From: Circinella minor
Taxonomy: Eukaryota > Mucoromycota > Mucoromycetes > Mucorales > Lichtheimiaceae
Assembly (NCBI GenBank): GCA_016758965.1
Contig: JAEPRB010000147.1
Coordinates: 1-64,000 of the forward strand
Length of the DNA: 64,000 nt
Reading direction: 5' to 3'
The notes below the pieces were generated by a model. That model ran no database searches. It saw only the letters and a list, made by a program, of their open reading frames with translations, and had not been told where the DNA came from. The position numbers were made by a program, and so were the translations under genes. This document shows, one piece after another, positions 35,472-52,218 of this stretch (the first letter of the stretch is position 1; each line of letters starts with the position of its first letter).

Positions 35472-37434
35472 TTCTTTTTCGTTGAAATATTTGTTTTCGA
35501 TTGTATATAATTACAGTAATAATGAAAATTTATAGGGTATATTAGTTTTGAAAAAAAAAAAAAAGATAAAGAAAGAAGAAAAAAGAAAGAATGAAAAAAA
35601 AACCAACCGGACCATATACGATTCCGATTTATGCTAAAAGGTCGGGGCGAAGTCACATATAGTTAATTAACTTATAAAGATATAGTATTAGCCAATAGAA
35701 ATTCTTTAAATAGTTGACTTAATGCATCAAACTATCATGCATATGGGTTAACATTCACCTTCTTAATTTTTTATACTATTGTTAAAGTGCATGTAAGTTC
35801 ATTGTGCTTGTTAATATATCAAAATAAACATTGAAAAAAAAACGTGGGGAAAAGTTTTAATTACACATTGCGTTTGAGTTTCACCTTATTTTTGCTAATG
35901 TAAACAAATAATAAGAATAAACCAAATTTCTTCATGACTTTTTTTTTTTTGATACTGAAGAAAACAATTTTCAAGGAATGACGATAAAAAAAAGGACTTT
36001 GATATCGAATAATAGTAACAAAATGATATTTTTGTATTAAAAGCATATAATGAATGAGATGGTTTAATATTTCATCATAATAATAAATAATTCTGCTTAG
36101 AGCGAGAAAGCAAGAATATTTTTTATTTTCCATTTCACACAACTGTCCTATTTTCATATTCATTACGTATAAGAATTTCATAGAACTTTTCGATATGGAT
36201 AACATTTTATCCAGGTGAAAAAAAAACTCAGCACTTAGCAGATCCGTAAGGAGAAAAAAAAGAAAAGAAAATGCAACGATTCACGTATTTATATCTATAA
36301 AGGGGTAATTAGATATTTTTTTTTACGAAACATTAGAATTTTTAGCTGATCAATATGATTAATATGCGATCATCTAACAGAAAATCACATCAACAAAATA
36401 AACATTGTATTTGTATAAACTCACTGTACAAATAGCGTAGTTCAAATATGGTGTCTTTCTTTCTTTCTATATATAAGAGAACTTGTGATATTTCTAATGA
36501 TAGTATTTAGGGATGATTATTATAAAAAAATATTTTGAAGCTTTCCTGGTATACTTTACATGATAATATTTAACACAAATTAGTTGACTCTTCCACAGAA
36601 AATATAAATTATATGATGTAATGCATAATGAATGCAATGATGTCTTTTTGCTTTAAATATCACAGTATATAATTTTTCTTATTGTTTATTTTTTATATAA
36701 TAAAAGGATATATGTATTATTGACATATTATAGGATGGTTTTATATTTAAATAATAAGATATAATAGATGGGCTTCATGTTCCAATCTACCAAAAACCAA
36801 AAGTATGGTTAATTAGTCAATGATTCAAAATCCGTTAAAAAAAGATGCCATTGGCATACTAATATATATTATTACAAATAACATACGATCTGACTTTGTT
36901 ATATACTTACTGATAGAGGCATTTGTATTATATATACGTAACACTGCTAATTATGTCGATGATGGTCCTTATTCGCTGACTTTTTTTTAATTCTGTTACT
37001 ATAGTAGGAGTAGAGTAGAATTTGACAGATGAATCCTTTTACCGAGTACATTATATACTTTGATAGAAATCTTGGATGCCTCTTTTTCGATTTTTAGGTT
37101 CTGCTTGTTACACGTCTTTAGCGAAAACATCAATTTTATGGAAAGGGGGGGGCACTTATTCCGGAGAAGTTATAACCACAGTTGAATATAGCGGCCCTTT
37201 TACCGATTAATTTTGAATCTCCGTTAAGAAATTAAAGAGAGAGAGAGAAAGGTGGGACTCATTTTTATTATCACTTATAGAGGCTTGGAGTGCTAATTAA
37301 AATAACTGTCTTTACTTTCAACAAAAGGCGTCTCACCTACTCTTTATACTTATATATCCAGAATAAGGTGATATTTTATAACACCTATATACACTTAAAA
37401 AAAAGTTATTTATATTTTTTTTTCACTTTCCAAA
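35472..37434. other. Intergenic, about 2 kb
   Basis: Divergent upstream region. A 114-codon minus frame at 35861-36205 is A+T-driven, with no recognisable product. I see nothing else beyond poly-A/T and short pyrimidine tracts. Confidence 0.5.
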
Positions 37435-37641
37435 ATGGCATTACCTAATTTATGGAAGATTTATTCTTCATTTCGAACACCTGAAGAAGAACGACAATTT
37501 TCAAGATCGGCATTTTTCAAGTTTAGTGGTTATATTTTATCTTGCATTGTAATGACAGTATTGGCATCTCGGTATACCAGTGGAAAAACCAAGTTAATAC
37601 CAGCAGTAGCAACAACTGCCATAGCAACAACAACAGCATAA
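37435..37641 (+). CDS. Small single-span membrane protein, unrecognised
   Basis: Intronless frame of 68 aa with a good start context (CCAAAATGG). The N-terminal half is polar (MALPNLWKIYSSFRTPEEER), followed by one hydrophobic span (GYILSCIVMTVLASRY) and an Ala/Thr-rich tail. The ordered charge pattern and the flanking A+T-rich UTR-like sequence suggest a real gene. Size and shape recall small mitochondrial or ER membrane subunits, but no family is recognised. Confidence 0.55.
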   Translation: MALPNLWKIYSSFRTPEEERQFSRSAFFKFSGYILSCIVMTVLASRYTSGKTKLIPAVATTAIATTTA

Positions 37642-39148
37642 ATTATAAAGTACCTTTTTTTTTCCTCTTTTCCTTTCTTCCTCCACCCCCAAAACTCATC
37701 TTCATTTCTCCGCTTTGGAAGAAGAGGCAACGAAAGATTACACAAAATGGTCTCGTGAATAACCCAACTTGTACAAAACGTTGATTTACCCTATAACTAA
37801 ACACAACATGTTTCAACCTTATGATAATACGCGTCAATTACTATTTTGGTTTAGTTAACATTTATCATTTTGTGTTATATGTAATGGTGTTGATTTTATT
37901 AATTATCATTATAAGCTTTTTTTTTTTTTTGAAAAAAAAAAGTGATGTGTAGTGTAGTGTTAGTGTAACTGTTCTGGTAAAAAATGTTTATAATGTAACA
38001 TGATCGTAAACAAAATAAAATAGAATGAATACACATATTAAAATCTTTATTTTTGTACATCCAAATTCGTAAACACACACGAGCAGTTAATAAATTATAA
38101 TACAAAGGATCCAAAAATATTTTATTGAAATGAAAATTTTACAATATTTCATTATTAAAATGGACTTCATCATAATGTATATATTTTTAAATGCGGATCA
38201 ATCAACCAAGTTATCCGCGGATTTCTTGTACGTATTAAATCGCGATTAAAAAAAATCCTGCTGATTGGAAAAAGGTGGTGGCGGTTTTTTTTTTGGTTAA
38301 CGTAGCGGGGGGCGAATTATGAAGGCGAATCGATTCAAGATTTTTTAATTACCAAACTGTTTAATAACTGTTCGCGACTAATCTCGCTATATTTAGGTCA
38401 TTTATTATATTGTATTATGATTGATATTAAAATAAAATAAAATAGCGGGTGAAAAAATAAAATAAAAGTAAAAAATAGGTGTATACTTAAAAAAAAGAAA
38501 TCATGTTGCTTTTGTCTTTTTTTTGTTGCTGCATAAAATTAAAGTGTGTTGACAGTGCCTCAAAAGTTCATTTTACTGCATTGTCGATCACTTACTCAAT
38601 GATTGTGAGAGGGTAAATTATTGTGCGCAACAAAATATTTTTGTTTGTAAGTTAATTAAAAAAAAAAGCGGAATTCATCGTGCGGTGTTAACTTTCTCGA
38701 TTCATTTTACGAATCCAACTTAATCATTTGATATTTTTGTGTTATGGTAAAAAAAAAAATAGATAGATTTAAAAGATGTTGAAGAATAATGAAGAGCTTG
38801 ATATCATCCGTACAACCATAAATCCAAGTATGTTTAATACCCAGCACAATACAATATTATAAAATAGTTTAATAGTTGATTTTGTAGAACCAATCATTGC
38901 GGGGTTTTAGAAAAAAACAAGGCACAAGTTTAGTGTATCCTTACCCTTTTTCTGTGTGAAAAATAACGTTCATATAAATAAACTCCACTCATCCACAAAA
39001 ACTTTCCCAATTCAAGATTCCCCGCTGAAACCCAAACCTCACTTTCCTTTCTCTTTCCCCCTTTTTTTTTGATTAATACATATCATCTTCTTCACCTTTC
39101 CTTTCTCATCTCTCTCTTTCTCTCTTTCTAACATTTTAAAAAATAATC
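37642..39148. other. Intergenic, upstream of the aldehyde dehydrogenase
   Basis: A+T-rich with many poly-A/T tracts. The 150 bp before the ATG are strongly CT-rich (about 39030-39130), typical of a 5' UTR or core promoter in these fungi. No other gene seen. Confidence 0.5.
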
Positions 39149-41900
<2,752 letters not shown>

Positions 41901-44900
41901 ATAATAATGTTTTTATGAGGTTTACAATCCTTTACTCTTTATTGTCATTCAAAGAGTATAATAATTAACAATAACAAGGTCTTCTTTTTTGAGGGGAAAT
42001 TACTTATTATTTTATATATCATTTTTCTTTATTTATTTATTTATATATACGCTCCTTCCTTTTAATCTTTCTTTCTTTCCTCTTCATTGAATTAAATCTA
42101 CATTGTATTTTTCTTTCTTTTTTATTACTTATACTTTGTTTAAAAAAAACTTCATTCCTATTTAATTCCCCTATTTCCCCAAAACCTTATTATCAATCAC
42201 TCTTTTATTCTATTATGATTTCTCTTTGGTTTATTTCTACACTGATGATATGACCAATTTATTACTACTATTATTACTATTATTTTTATTGTTATCATTA
42301 TGGATTAAATTTATTTATAATAATTTGAACTACTCCATTCTTTAATTTATTGATTTAGTTCAATTTTTTTTGTCACTGATATCAATCCACTTTGTTTAAT
42401 ATATAATACAGTGCTATTTTTTTTTTTTAGTTTGATTACCAGCTACCTGGAAATCAAATGTTCTTTTCTTCTACTTCACCCCGCAAATGTGTAACCTTAC
42501 ACAAACATAAAGACGTGGCCACGTGCTTCGATTAAAAAAAATCGTTGACATGTGCACATGATTTGTATGATATTATCTTATGAAGAACATACCTATTGTA
42601 GAATGACCAGAAAAGATAGATGAATATATCAAAATATAAGTATCTTAACATATATATATATAAATAACTCTTCTTTTTTTATTTTAAACTATTATATATA
42701 TATTTTAATCCAATACCAATTCCTTCTACTTGATACTTCTCCGCAAAGATCGGCGAACATGCGCTCCGAAACAAAACAAAAAAGAACTTGAATAAATGGG
42801 TTTAAATGAATAACTATCGTCAAAAGAAAAATGTACAGCCCTTACCAATTCGGTCTTTAGAACATTTGTGAAAAAAGAAGTATACACGATTTTTATTAAT
42901 GATCGGCGGGCCTATTTTTTTTTTTTCATATTGACCTGGGATATTTTTTGAAGTTGACACTGGAGGGACCAGATGATGGGTGTATATTTAGATATTAGCA
43001 GATTTCGTGATTCTTTGAGGGTCGGTATGAATTTTATTTCCATAGCAGCATTTGTTACTATTTTTTTTTGTTTTACTAATTGGGATGCTTTTTTTTCATA
43101 AAGCTAGATTTATTTGTAAATAATGATCCTTTTTTTATAAAAAAAAAAAAAACTGCAACAATAACAATGATTTTATTAAAATATTAAGAAAAAAAACTAC
43201 AGCATCTGCTCCTCAAGGAGACACTGATGCACAAACGATAGTGAAAGCTTTATTCACCTTTGATGGTTCTTAAGAGTAACCAGAAATGCAACTTGTTCAA
43301 TATATGGTATTAATGTTGAACCGTAGGATAAAAGCAAATTGAGCTTAATGCCGGCTTTACCTTTTGGAACTAGAACTCTTCAATAGTGATAAGAAAACAA
43401 TTATAAGCCGACAGATATAGTATAGTAAATCGTACTTGACGACAACACCCTTCATGTATCTTTTGTGTCTTGTGAATACTAGTGTTGTTCCTGATTTAAG
43501 CCCTTCTTCCATTCATATTATTTTTCTTTACGATCTTCATTAATACTCCAAAAAAAATCCAATAAAGTGCTACATCCTCGTATCAGTTCTTAGTATTTGA
43601 CTCCCAGCCTTCACTTTCTTAAACTTATAACTTATCATAACCTTCCGAATAAGTATGTATTACTTAAACATCAATGGCAACAATATCAATATTAGTGACA
43701 GATCAATATGATTAGCCTATTAGTATACGAAGTTAAAAAAAAACTATAAATGACAATAATTTTTATGACCAAATAAAAAAAAAGTAGGCTTGATTCCCTA
43801 ATCGTGATTCTTCAATAACCAGAGATGCTTTTACTGTAAAGCTGTAGTAGAGGTAATGCTGATCTTAGCATATTTATAGCGAGTATGTGGTGAAACCCAT
43901 AGGCTGTACCAGGGCTATAATTTTTCTGTCAGTTCTATTAAGCTACGTAGAGCAATTCAAAGGTGTAGATATGACAACGGACTGATTTGTTTATGTACCT
44001 CTTCATAATCAGTTGAGTTTCCATGGGTGCTTGTTTGGTCACGGTATCACCTTCTCTCTTTGACTATTTTCTTCTTCTTATTTATTGCCATTGGGTGATT
44101 CGACAGTAGATAATAATAATAATAATAATAAAGCTTAATTTGTATATTGTTTTATTTTTATATGAAAAAAAGAAAGTGGTTCAAGATTTAATGACTAAAA
44201 AACTTTATTTCTGATGAATTAAATAAAGTAATTATTCATTACTAAAAATAAACAGATATCTAATAAATGCTCTTAGCTTCAACTTAAAAAAAAAACTTAC
44301 GTGGACAGAACACTGCCACGTGGATTATCGGCATCTTTTTAATATGTTGAAGATACAAAAAAATACCTTTTTATATACATCTTTTTGTTTTTAATTAGAA
44401 CTAGATCCCTGTTAAAACATAAAAGAACACCTTACTCGCTGTTTAATATTAGCTAAAATCAAAAAAAGACAGTAGCTATTTTTCGATTTTGAATTTAAAT
44501 AATTTGTATACTTCTAAATGTGACAAATAAAATGTTTTATTTCAATACGAACAAAATGATTATTCAAATATGTATAAGTATTAAACTGGTCATGTACGAA
44601 AATGAAATTCACTTATAATGGATACGTAAACAATAAATCTTTCACAAACAAACTTAAGCAGACATAGTAACAAAAAATCTCCTTTCAAGTGAAATTATTT
44701 ATAAATTCTTTTTTCAAAATAAAAAGAAAAGAGAACAATGGCATTAAAGCATGTTTGTTATATTCATTGGTGAATATAATTAATTGAAGTATTTGTGTGT
44801 ATAATTTAATACGTATAATAAATGAAAATGAAAAAATAAGATGATATGAGAAAAAGGAGAAGGGAATGCAAGAAAAATAAGAAATAGAATGAATTTGTTT

Positions 44901-44935
44901 GATAGTGTAAGTTGTCTAAATAAAACAAGTATGAA
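41901..44935. other. Convergent intergenic region, 3 kb
   Basis: Mostly A+T-rich. One coding-like island on the minus strand at 43197-43379 is interrupted by a stop and is described in the findings. Nothing else is recognised; 44104-44131 is a short AAT microsatellite. Confidence 0.45.
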
Positions 44936-45683
44936 TTAGACGCGTTCTGCGACCCAAATAGCTGTTTTACAACCCTGCATAATAACTGCCTTAAGTGCTG
45001 AATGGAAAGGAGCTTGTCGTGCATCATGTTCAACTGCAATATCATGATGTTCAAGTTCTTCATCTCTAAATTGAGCAATAGTCTATATATGTATACAGAC
45101 CGTGTTTAATATATTGTCACTTTACCCCAAATTTATCCTTTTTTTTTTTTACCTTGCCTAAATCCTTCAATTCAGGATTCTTTTCCGTAAGTTGAACCAA
45201 GCTACGTAGTTGATCATCATAATGATTACCAATGACTGTTTCTACAGCTTCTGTACATGCCATAGCTGCTTCTTTACCCATCAATGCAGTTCCTGCACCG
45301 ACAGCAAACCCGGCAACTTCCCATAAAGGTCGTAACAAACTAGGTCGAACTCGCATATCACCTACCAATTTGTCAAAAGTTTCTAAATGGTGCTTTTCTT
45401 GATCCCACATTTCTTGTAAAATAGGTCTCAATTTTTTATCTCGTCCAAGAACAGCGATTTGACCCATGTAAATATAGTAAGCACCTACTTCACCTGATTG
45501 ATCAACACGAATCATTGGGTCTAATATTTGACGTTCATTTTCTGTTAACATTTGTTTTGGTTTCTCTCCATGTTGTTGCTGTTGTTCACTGAAGTTGGTG
45601 ATTGTAGTTGAGAATGCTCGGTGGCTAGTTTTGTTGTTGCAAGTAGTTAATCCAGAACGTAAACGACAAAATGCACGTAACAT
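44936..45683 (-). CDS. COQ7: 5-demethoxyubiquinone hydroxylase, mitochondrial
   Basis: Exons 45683-45153 and 45082-44936 encode 225 aa. The N-terminal 30 residues are Arg/Ser/Thr-rich ([15 protein letters not shown]), a presequence. The carboxylate-bridged di-iron ligands are present as two EXXH-type pairs: [14 protein letters not shown] and QEKHHLETF, then [14 protein letters not shown] and [14 protein letters not shown]. Known role: the penultimate hydroxylation in ubiquinone synthesis, on the matrix side of the inner membrane. An upstream in-frame ATG at 45734 would add 17 residues. I prefer 45683 because the presequence begins there. Confidence 0.95.
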
Positions 45684-46718
45684 TTTTGTTTTTGTTTTTG
45701 TAGATAAAACGTACAAAAAAAAGTGGCGAGACAATATTTTAAACTATATCTTCTAATAGCGGACTTACGAGGGGCAGGATCCAAGCTGCTGTAGGATATG
45801 CAAAAAATTTCATATTTTCTATGAGACGACTTACACTCACTCGCTTTTAAAAATTAGTGCTGTTGTGTTTTTTCGTTGTTATACAATATAGTGATATTTC
45901 AGCCACAGACCCAAAAGTGTTGTTATATCAGCGAAGCAACCGCTGTTTTATTCTATGACAATTAACAAAGATATCAGATTGCACTATTGTAGGTGTTGTA
46001 ATAGGTGTCTAGCAGATCCCCATGGGTATCTATCACCAATTATCAATCGTATACTGGGTCGCAAAATCTATCATTGATCACGAAAAATATAAGAAATCAT
46101 CAAAAGTTTAAAGCACACCCTTTTTATTGAACTATTCTTGTTGAAATACACGATAGTTATATAGGTGTGGACATTACATAAAAGTGGTTTGTCCCTTGTA
46201 CGTCTGTACCTAGTATACAGTGTTTATAGACTTAGCTAAGCAAATCAAAGTAGTGTTGCAACTTCACTTTTTTTTATACGTATATAACTCATAAGTTAAG
46301 CTACGTAAATAGAAAACTAATCCCAGGAGTGTTCTGTAGTAAGTCCACTACAGAGGTGTTGTTTAACAACATGAGTTCGTACATTACTTCGGTGATTTTA
46401 TCGATCTGGATTTGATAGATTTTTTTTTATTTTGCTATATACTAGACAGCAAACACGTTTTATTTATAAACACATAAATAATAGCAATTCGTAATGATTA
46501 TAATAAAAAAAAAGTAAATATATTATATGCACATAACTTCAGCAGGGGAAGGGGAGATTATTGGTCTTGCTTTCAAAAAATATTAAAACAAGAAAGTATA
46601 CAAAGAAGTTTTTTTTTCATTATAATTTATATGTGATTTCGTGAGTGAAAATGGGCGGTATAGATTGAATAAAAAGAGCGTTGATATGACTAAAAAAAAG
46701 GGCAAACACATGTAATAC
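45684..46718. other. Intergenic, about 1 kb
   Basis: COQ7 upstream region and 3' flank of the proline-rich gene. A+T-rich, with no coding-like frame or RNA recognised. Confidence 0.5.
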
Positions 46719-47914
46719 TTATAACTGAACAAGTGTACTAGCCAAAACACACATCATGGTCATGCCTGCAACGATACCAAAAGACAGCGTATATTGAGCA
46801 CCAACGGCATGACTTTCAGTTGAAGAAGAAGCTTGTGTTGCGCCATTGCTAGCTGTCAATTCGCGCAAAGTTGTGGGACGGATAGATTGACTACTTTCTG
46901 GTGCTAATGTGATCGGACTGAATGTAAAGTCAGTACCAACATTACTATTTGCACCAGATGCTGAGGCACTTACGCTTGTTGGCTTAACCTTGTTATTGAG
47001 TGGTGGAGTAGCTGTATGAATGAGTGATTGAGATTTACCATTCTTTAGAGACTCTTGTGGACGACGTTCACCAGTTTTGGATGGTTGAGGAGCAATTGGT
47101 TTATCACCAACGTTATTAGCTGGTGGAGGAGATGGAAGTGGGGGATCGCCATTTTTGGGGGGTTGGGGACCTCTTGGTTCACCATTGGGAGGTGGACGGA
47201 TATCATCGTGAGGTGGTTCAGGACCTCTTGGTTTACCATCGGGAGGTGGACGAACATCATCGTGGGGTGGTTCAGGGCCTCTTGGTTTACCATCGGGAGG
47301 TGGACGAACATCATCGTGGGGTGGTTCAGGACCTCTTGGTTCACCATCAGTGGGTGGTCTAGGATTTGCTTTAGGTGGCTCAGGACCTTTGGGTCTTTCA
47401 TCAACGGGTGGTCGAGGATCTCCTTTGGGTGCTTGAGGGGGTGTAGGTTTGTCTTTTTCTGTTGGTTCGGGTGCTGGATCAGTAGTATCAGTAAGACCAC
47501 CATTATCATGGTCATGTGTATTGGTAGGTTTCGCGTCGTTGGCTACATAGCATTTATCAAGAATAGGTTAATAAAATCCTTATCAAAGTCCAATACCCTT
47601 TTCGTTTACATGAACATATCTAGTCAATCATATGTTTGCACCTTCTCATTCTCGACATCTATTTTCCTACTTTATTTTATGACAACTTACAGCCATTATT
47701 GTAAAAAGTTGTTGTGATAGTTCGATACTCAGTTACTGTATATTGTATAAATATTCAATCGTAATTATTATTATACACCTCTCATGTATTGATAGTGATT
47801 AAAATAGCTATGATAATAATATGCTTAATGTGTCATTGTACCTGTTGTTTGAGTGGCTTGTCCAAAAGCTGCCATGGACAAACAGATTGCAGCACAAATA
47901 ATACCGGAACGCAT
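46719..47914 (-). CDS. Proline-rich secreted protein, probably GPI-anchored
   Basis: Exons 47914-47842 and 47542-46719 encode 298 aa. An N-terminal signal peptide (MRSGIICAAICLSMAAFGQA) is encoded almost exactly by exon 1. The middle is a Pro-rich tandem repeat with an 18-aa unit of the type RPPPDGKPRGPEPPHDDV, about five copies grading into diverged ones. A Ser/Thr-rich stalk follows. The C-terminus is a small-residue region and a hydrophobic end (YTLSFGIVAGMTMMCVLAS then TLVQL) without a cytoplasmic tail, as in GPI-attachment signals. I infer a cell-wall or surface protein; no enzyme domain is seen. On the plus strand the repeat also leaves a long open frame (47055-47717), an artefact of the 54-nt period. 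The 300-nt intron is long for this window. Confidence 0.85.
47150..47420 (-). repeat. 54-bp coding tandem repeat
   Basis: About five units of 54 bp (18 codons) in the proline-rich gene. The central two are nearly identical and the outer ones more diverged, the pattern left by unequal exchange. Confidence 0.85.
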
Positions 47915-48904
<990 letters not shown>

Positions 48905-50552
48905 TTACTGGCCACCCATCATCATACCTTCCAAACCAGCACCACTTTCAACTTGTTCCTTGGCAAACATTTCGAAATACTAATATAGCAATGGTAATAA
49001 TAAACAAAGTAAGTTTCTTTTTGTTTTCTCATCCAACCCTCTCAGTATCACTTGTATTTGTTTTTTTTTCTTTTTTACTTTACCTGGAAGATAATGGTGA
49101 CACACAGTAAAATACCAGTACCAGAACCAATAGCACCAACCATATCAGCCAAAACAGATACAGCACCAAGACAGGCACCACCGAAGGAGGCTGCAACAGG
49201 AATAACACGCTTTAATTCTTTATACATGGATGTATCACGGTAGCCTGCAATAACAAGTTGCTGTTCCTTGAGTTGACGAGCAACATCACGAGGAGATGAA
49301 CCAGAAACTTCAATCCAGGTCTTGGAAAGCAATGCACAACCGGCCAACATGATGCTCACATAGACGACAGTGTGGATAGGGTCCAACAAAGCATCAGTTA
49401 CGTTGCGAGGAGCTGAAAGATAATAAGCCAAACCACCCCTGGCAAACAATTGAGCGGATCCTTCCATAGGTTCCCAAACACCCAAAAGTCTGACCAAAAT
49501 GTTATCTTCAAAACGCTTGTATAACATTTGTGAAATCATAAAAATGTTGGAGGTCATGGTGGATTGGAGCATAATAGGCATGTTGGAAGTATAGAACAGT
49601 TTGATTGGGTATGTACCACGTTGACCACGAACACGGTTTGACTTGACAGGTAATTCAACACGGAAACCTTGCAAATAGATGACAACAGCAAAGATGGCGG
49701 CTGTAGCCAACAAATTCATGACATTGGGAAGAGGAGCACGATAGAATGCTTCCTTCAATGCACGAGTCTTATCTTTGCGTGACATTACCAAGTGAACCAA
49801 GGCAATAAGAGCACCTTCAAATTCGTCACCACGACCAGTGTTGATGGTAGTAGGAGACAAAGCCTTCCAGAAGATGGTTTCACAAATATTGGTGGCAATA
49901 AACAAGTTGATACCAGAACCAAGACCATAGCCCTTTTGCAAAAGTTCATCCAATAACATGGTGATCAAAGAAGCAACGACAAGTTGAATAATGAGCAATA
50001 AGCAAACACCAGCACCAATTTCTCTGGGACTACCATACAAACCAGTAAGTACAGAAACGGTAGCGTGACCAAATGCAATAATCATGGCAAATACTTTTTT
50101 TTTATTACAGAAAATGGATCGTAAGTTTTCGCAAAAATTCCTTGTTCCTGTTATTTTGCCCCTTCAATTCACTTTATCCACCCCTCCTTTTCTGTTTTTT
50201 GTTTCCTTCCAACAAAAAAAAAAAGTTACTTACATTTTTGTGCACCACTAAATAATGCACGATCTTCCTTTAAGCTATAGTCCACTTCAATAATGTTTGC
50301 ACCGGACAAGAGTTGCATAATCATACCAGAAGTAACAATAGGTGTAATACCTAATTCCATAAGAGTACCTCGGTTCGAGGCAAGAATAACTCTCATCCAG
50401 AAAAGAGGATCAGAAGAATCAGATGACATGATACCATAAAGAGGCACTTGAGACATTACCAAGAAGATGAAAAGAGTAACTGCAGTCCACATGACTTTTT
50501 GATTGAATGGAACCTAAACAATAAATATTGTTTTAACATTTTAAAATTTTCA

Positions 50553-50587
<35 letters not shown>

Positions 50588-50858
50588 CTGTTACCAACAA
50601 TATTTTTTCTTCTTGTGATATTCGTTTAAAACCAATAGCATTTGAAAAAAGGTTGGTATCATCGAAAAAAGGAAAAATAGCGCGTATATATTACCTTGCG
50701 ATCAGGTGTGGCAATTTCCGGAAGAATGGCCATAAACGGCCGTACAAGGTGCAGTACCCTGACTATTAAAATTTAATCATAAGTACGCGTCAGTTTATGT
50801 TTTAGTTTAGCTGAAAAAATAAATATGTGTTTGTTTGAGTACGATGCTTACAACCCAT
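48905..50858 (-). CDS. SEC61: Sec61 translocon subunit alpha
   Basis: Exons 50858-50852, 50762-50695, 50513-50234, 50093-49084 and 48979-48905 encode 479 aa, the usual length. The first coding exon is only 7 nt (ATG GGT T). Hallmarks are [20 protein letters not shown], the plug and lateral-gate region with [54 protein letters not shown], and the ribosome-contacting loop [20 protein letters not shown]. Ten hydrophobic spans are expected. Known role: the protein-conducting channel of the ER. PHO88/SND3, an ER-targeting factor, lies about 1.4 kb upstream on the same strand. Confidence 0.97.
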
Positions 50859-51433
50859 TGTGATTTATGTTATGTCAAAAAAAAAAATATGTAAGAAAAG
50901 AAAGAAGCGTGTGTTTGAAAATTGAAAGAGTACGGCATTACCCACGAGCCAATCACCGGTGTTGCAAATTCTAGCCAATCAGCACTATCCACCTTGTTAA
51001 TCAACGTGGTTGCCTTTGGGGAAAGAGGTTGTTGGTGCTACTCCCGATTGTTGTTACATAGCAACATGTTATTGGTCTTTTTGTCAATATGCGCTTGAAG
51101 TTTTTATGCCATGTGCTTTTCCTTTTACTTTGATCTTTATTATATTTTGATAAATGTATTTGAGTGGAATAAGTCAAGACCATTTTTTTCTGACAGTTGC
51201 TTCAATAGCCAAAAAAATATATTTTTCTATATCTAAGTAATTATAAAGAATCCACATTTGATTATAAATCCCGTACTAAAATAGTCATTTTTTATTAAAA
51301 CTTATTAACTACACATTTTGACTTTGTAACACAAGCTTCTTTAATAACAATGTTTTATTTCATTTTCTTTTTTGTTTAAAAAAAATTAATCGATTTGATA
51401 TGTGAAAAAAAAGACTAATATAATAATATTTAT
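50859..51433. other. SEC61 upstream region
   Basis: About 570 bp. It contains no gene that I recognise; a somewhat G+C-richer patch sits at about 50935-51070. Confidence 0.5.
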
Positions 51434-51990
51434 TCAGATCTTCCAAGCACGTCCTAAACGTAACAAGGTTTGGTCCCAGACGTGTGCCGTCATACCTCCA
51501 TCAATCCCAAAAGGAAAAAGCGACGGAGTTTGATCGTTCAATAAGACCAGGGAAGTATCATCATTATTTCCAAAAACTGGAAGGATCAAAGATTTTATTG
51601 GTTTCCCGGATCATTTCGAGTTGAGAAGAAGTGTTTTAATTAATACAAGTTGTGGGTCAATTTTGTTGAGAGGCTTTTTATCGGTGAACGAACTCGCTGT
51701 TCCAAATATTACTATTAGTATTCCAGTAAATCAATTTACCTTTCGATATCAAGAATAGCTTTAGGTACTCATTATATCATTAGTTCATTACTGTTATCAT
51801 TTTTATCACTGTTGCTATTGGTATTTATGTCCCTCTCTAATGTAAAAGCCCTTTTTTCTTGTCCTTCCCAACCGAAAAAATCCAATGTACTAGTTAACTC
51901 AAGGTTTTCGGAATCAAATACCTTTCCAGTAAAGGATAAGAAATTTAAGAATATTACAAGTACACAATTATTAATAAAAAGATTATATCT
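51434..51990 (-). pseudogene. Decayed gene, unrecognised
   Basis: The minus strand holds protein-like pieces in more than one frame. First come FTGKVFDSENLELTSTLDF and GWEGQEKRAFTLERD (about 51932-51827). Next, past stops at 51769-51774, VPKAILDIER. Then SSFTDKKPLNKIDPQLVLIK up to a TGA at 51611-51613. Finally KPIKSLILPVFGNNDDTSLV continues through FPFGIDGGMTAHVWDQTLLR to a normal stop at 51434. The 3' half has clear coding composition. The breaks cannot be repaired with believable GT-AG introns, so I call it a pseudogene. A gene with poorly recognised introns is the alternative. The family is not known to me. Confidence 0.5.
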
Positions 51991-52218
51991 TTGATTATTT
52001 ACGTGGTTGTGTCTATTATTTACTAAAGAAAAAAAAACCAGGAATTGGGTGTGGATGGTGGTGAATATTCGTATATAAAAAATAATATGAATATAATAAA
52101 ACCAACAACTATTCCTTGTACAATATATATACTACTAACTTGGTGTAACTAGTTACTTTTTTTTTTGTTTGTTTGAAATCAGATTCTCCTCCTTGATATA
52201 CATAATCAATTACTTTTT

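Noticed and set aside
35861..36205. 114-codon minus-strand frame
   Set aside because: Dominated by Ile/Lys/Phe/Tyr from A+T-rich DNA and poly-A tracts; no motif or gene context.
47055..47717. 220-codon plus-strand frame rich in Trp/Arg/Phe
   Set aside because: It is the antisense of the proline-rich gene. The 54-nt repeat period keeps all frames open, and the minus-strand model has a signal peptide, a splice site and a GPI-like end.
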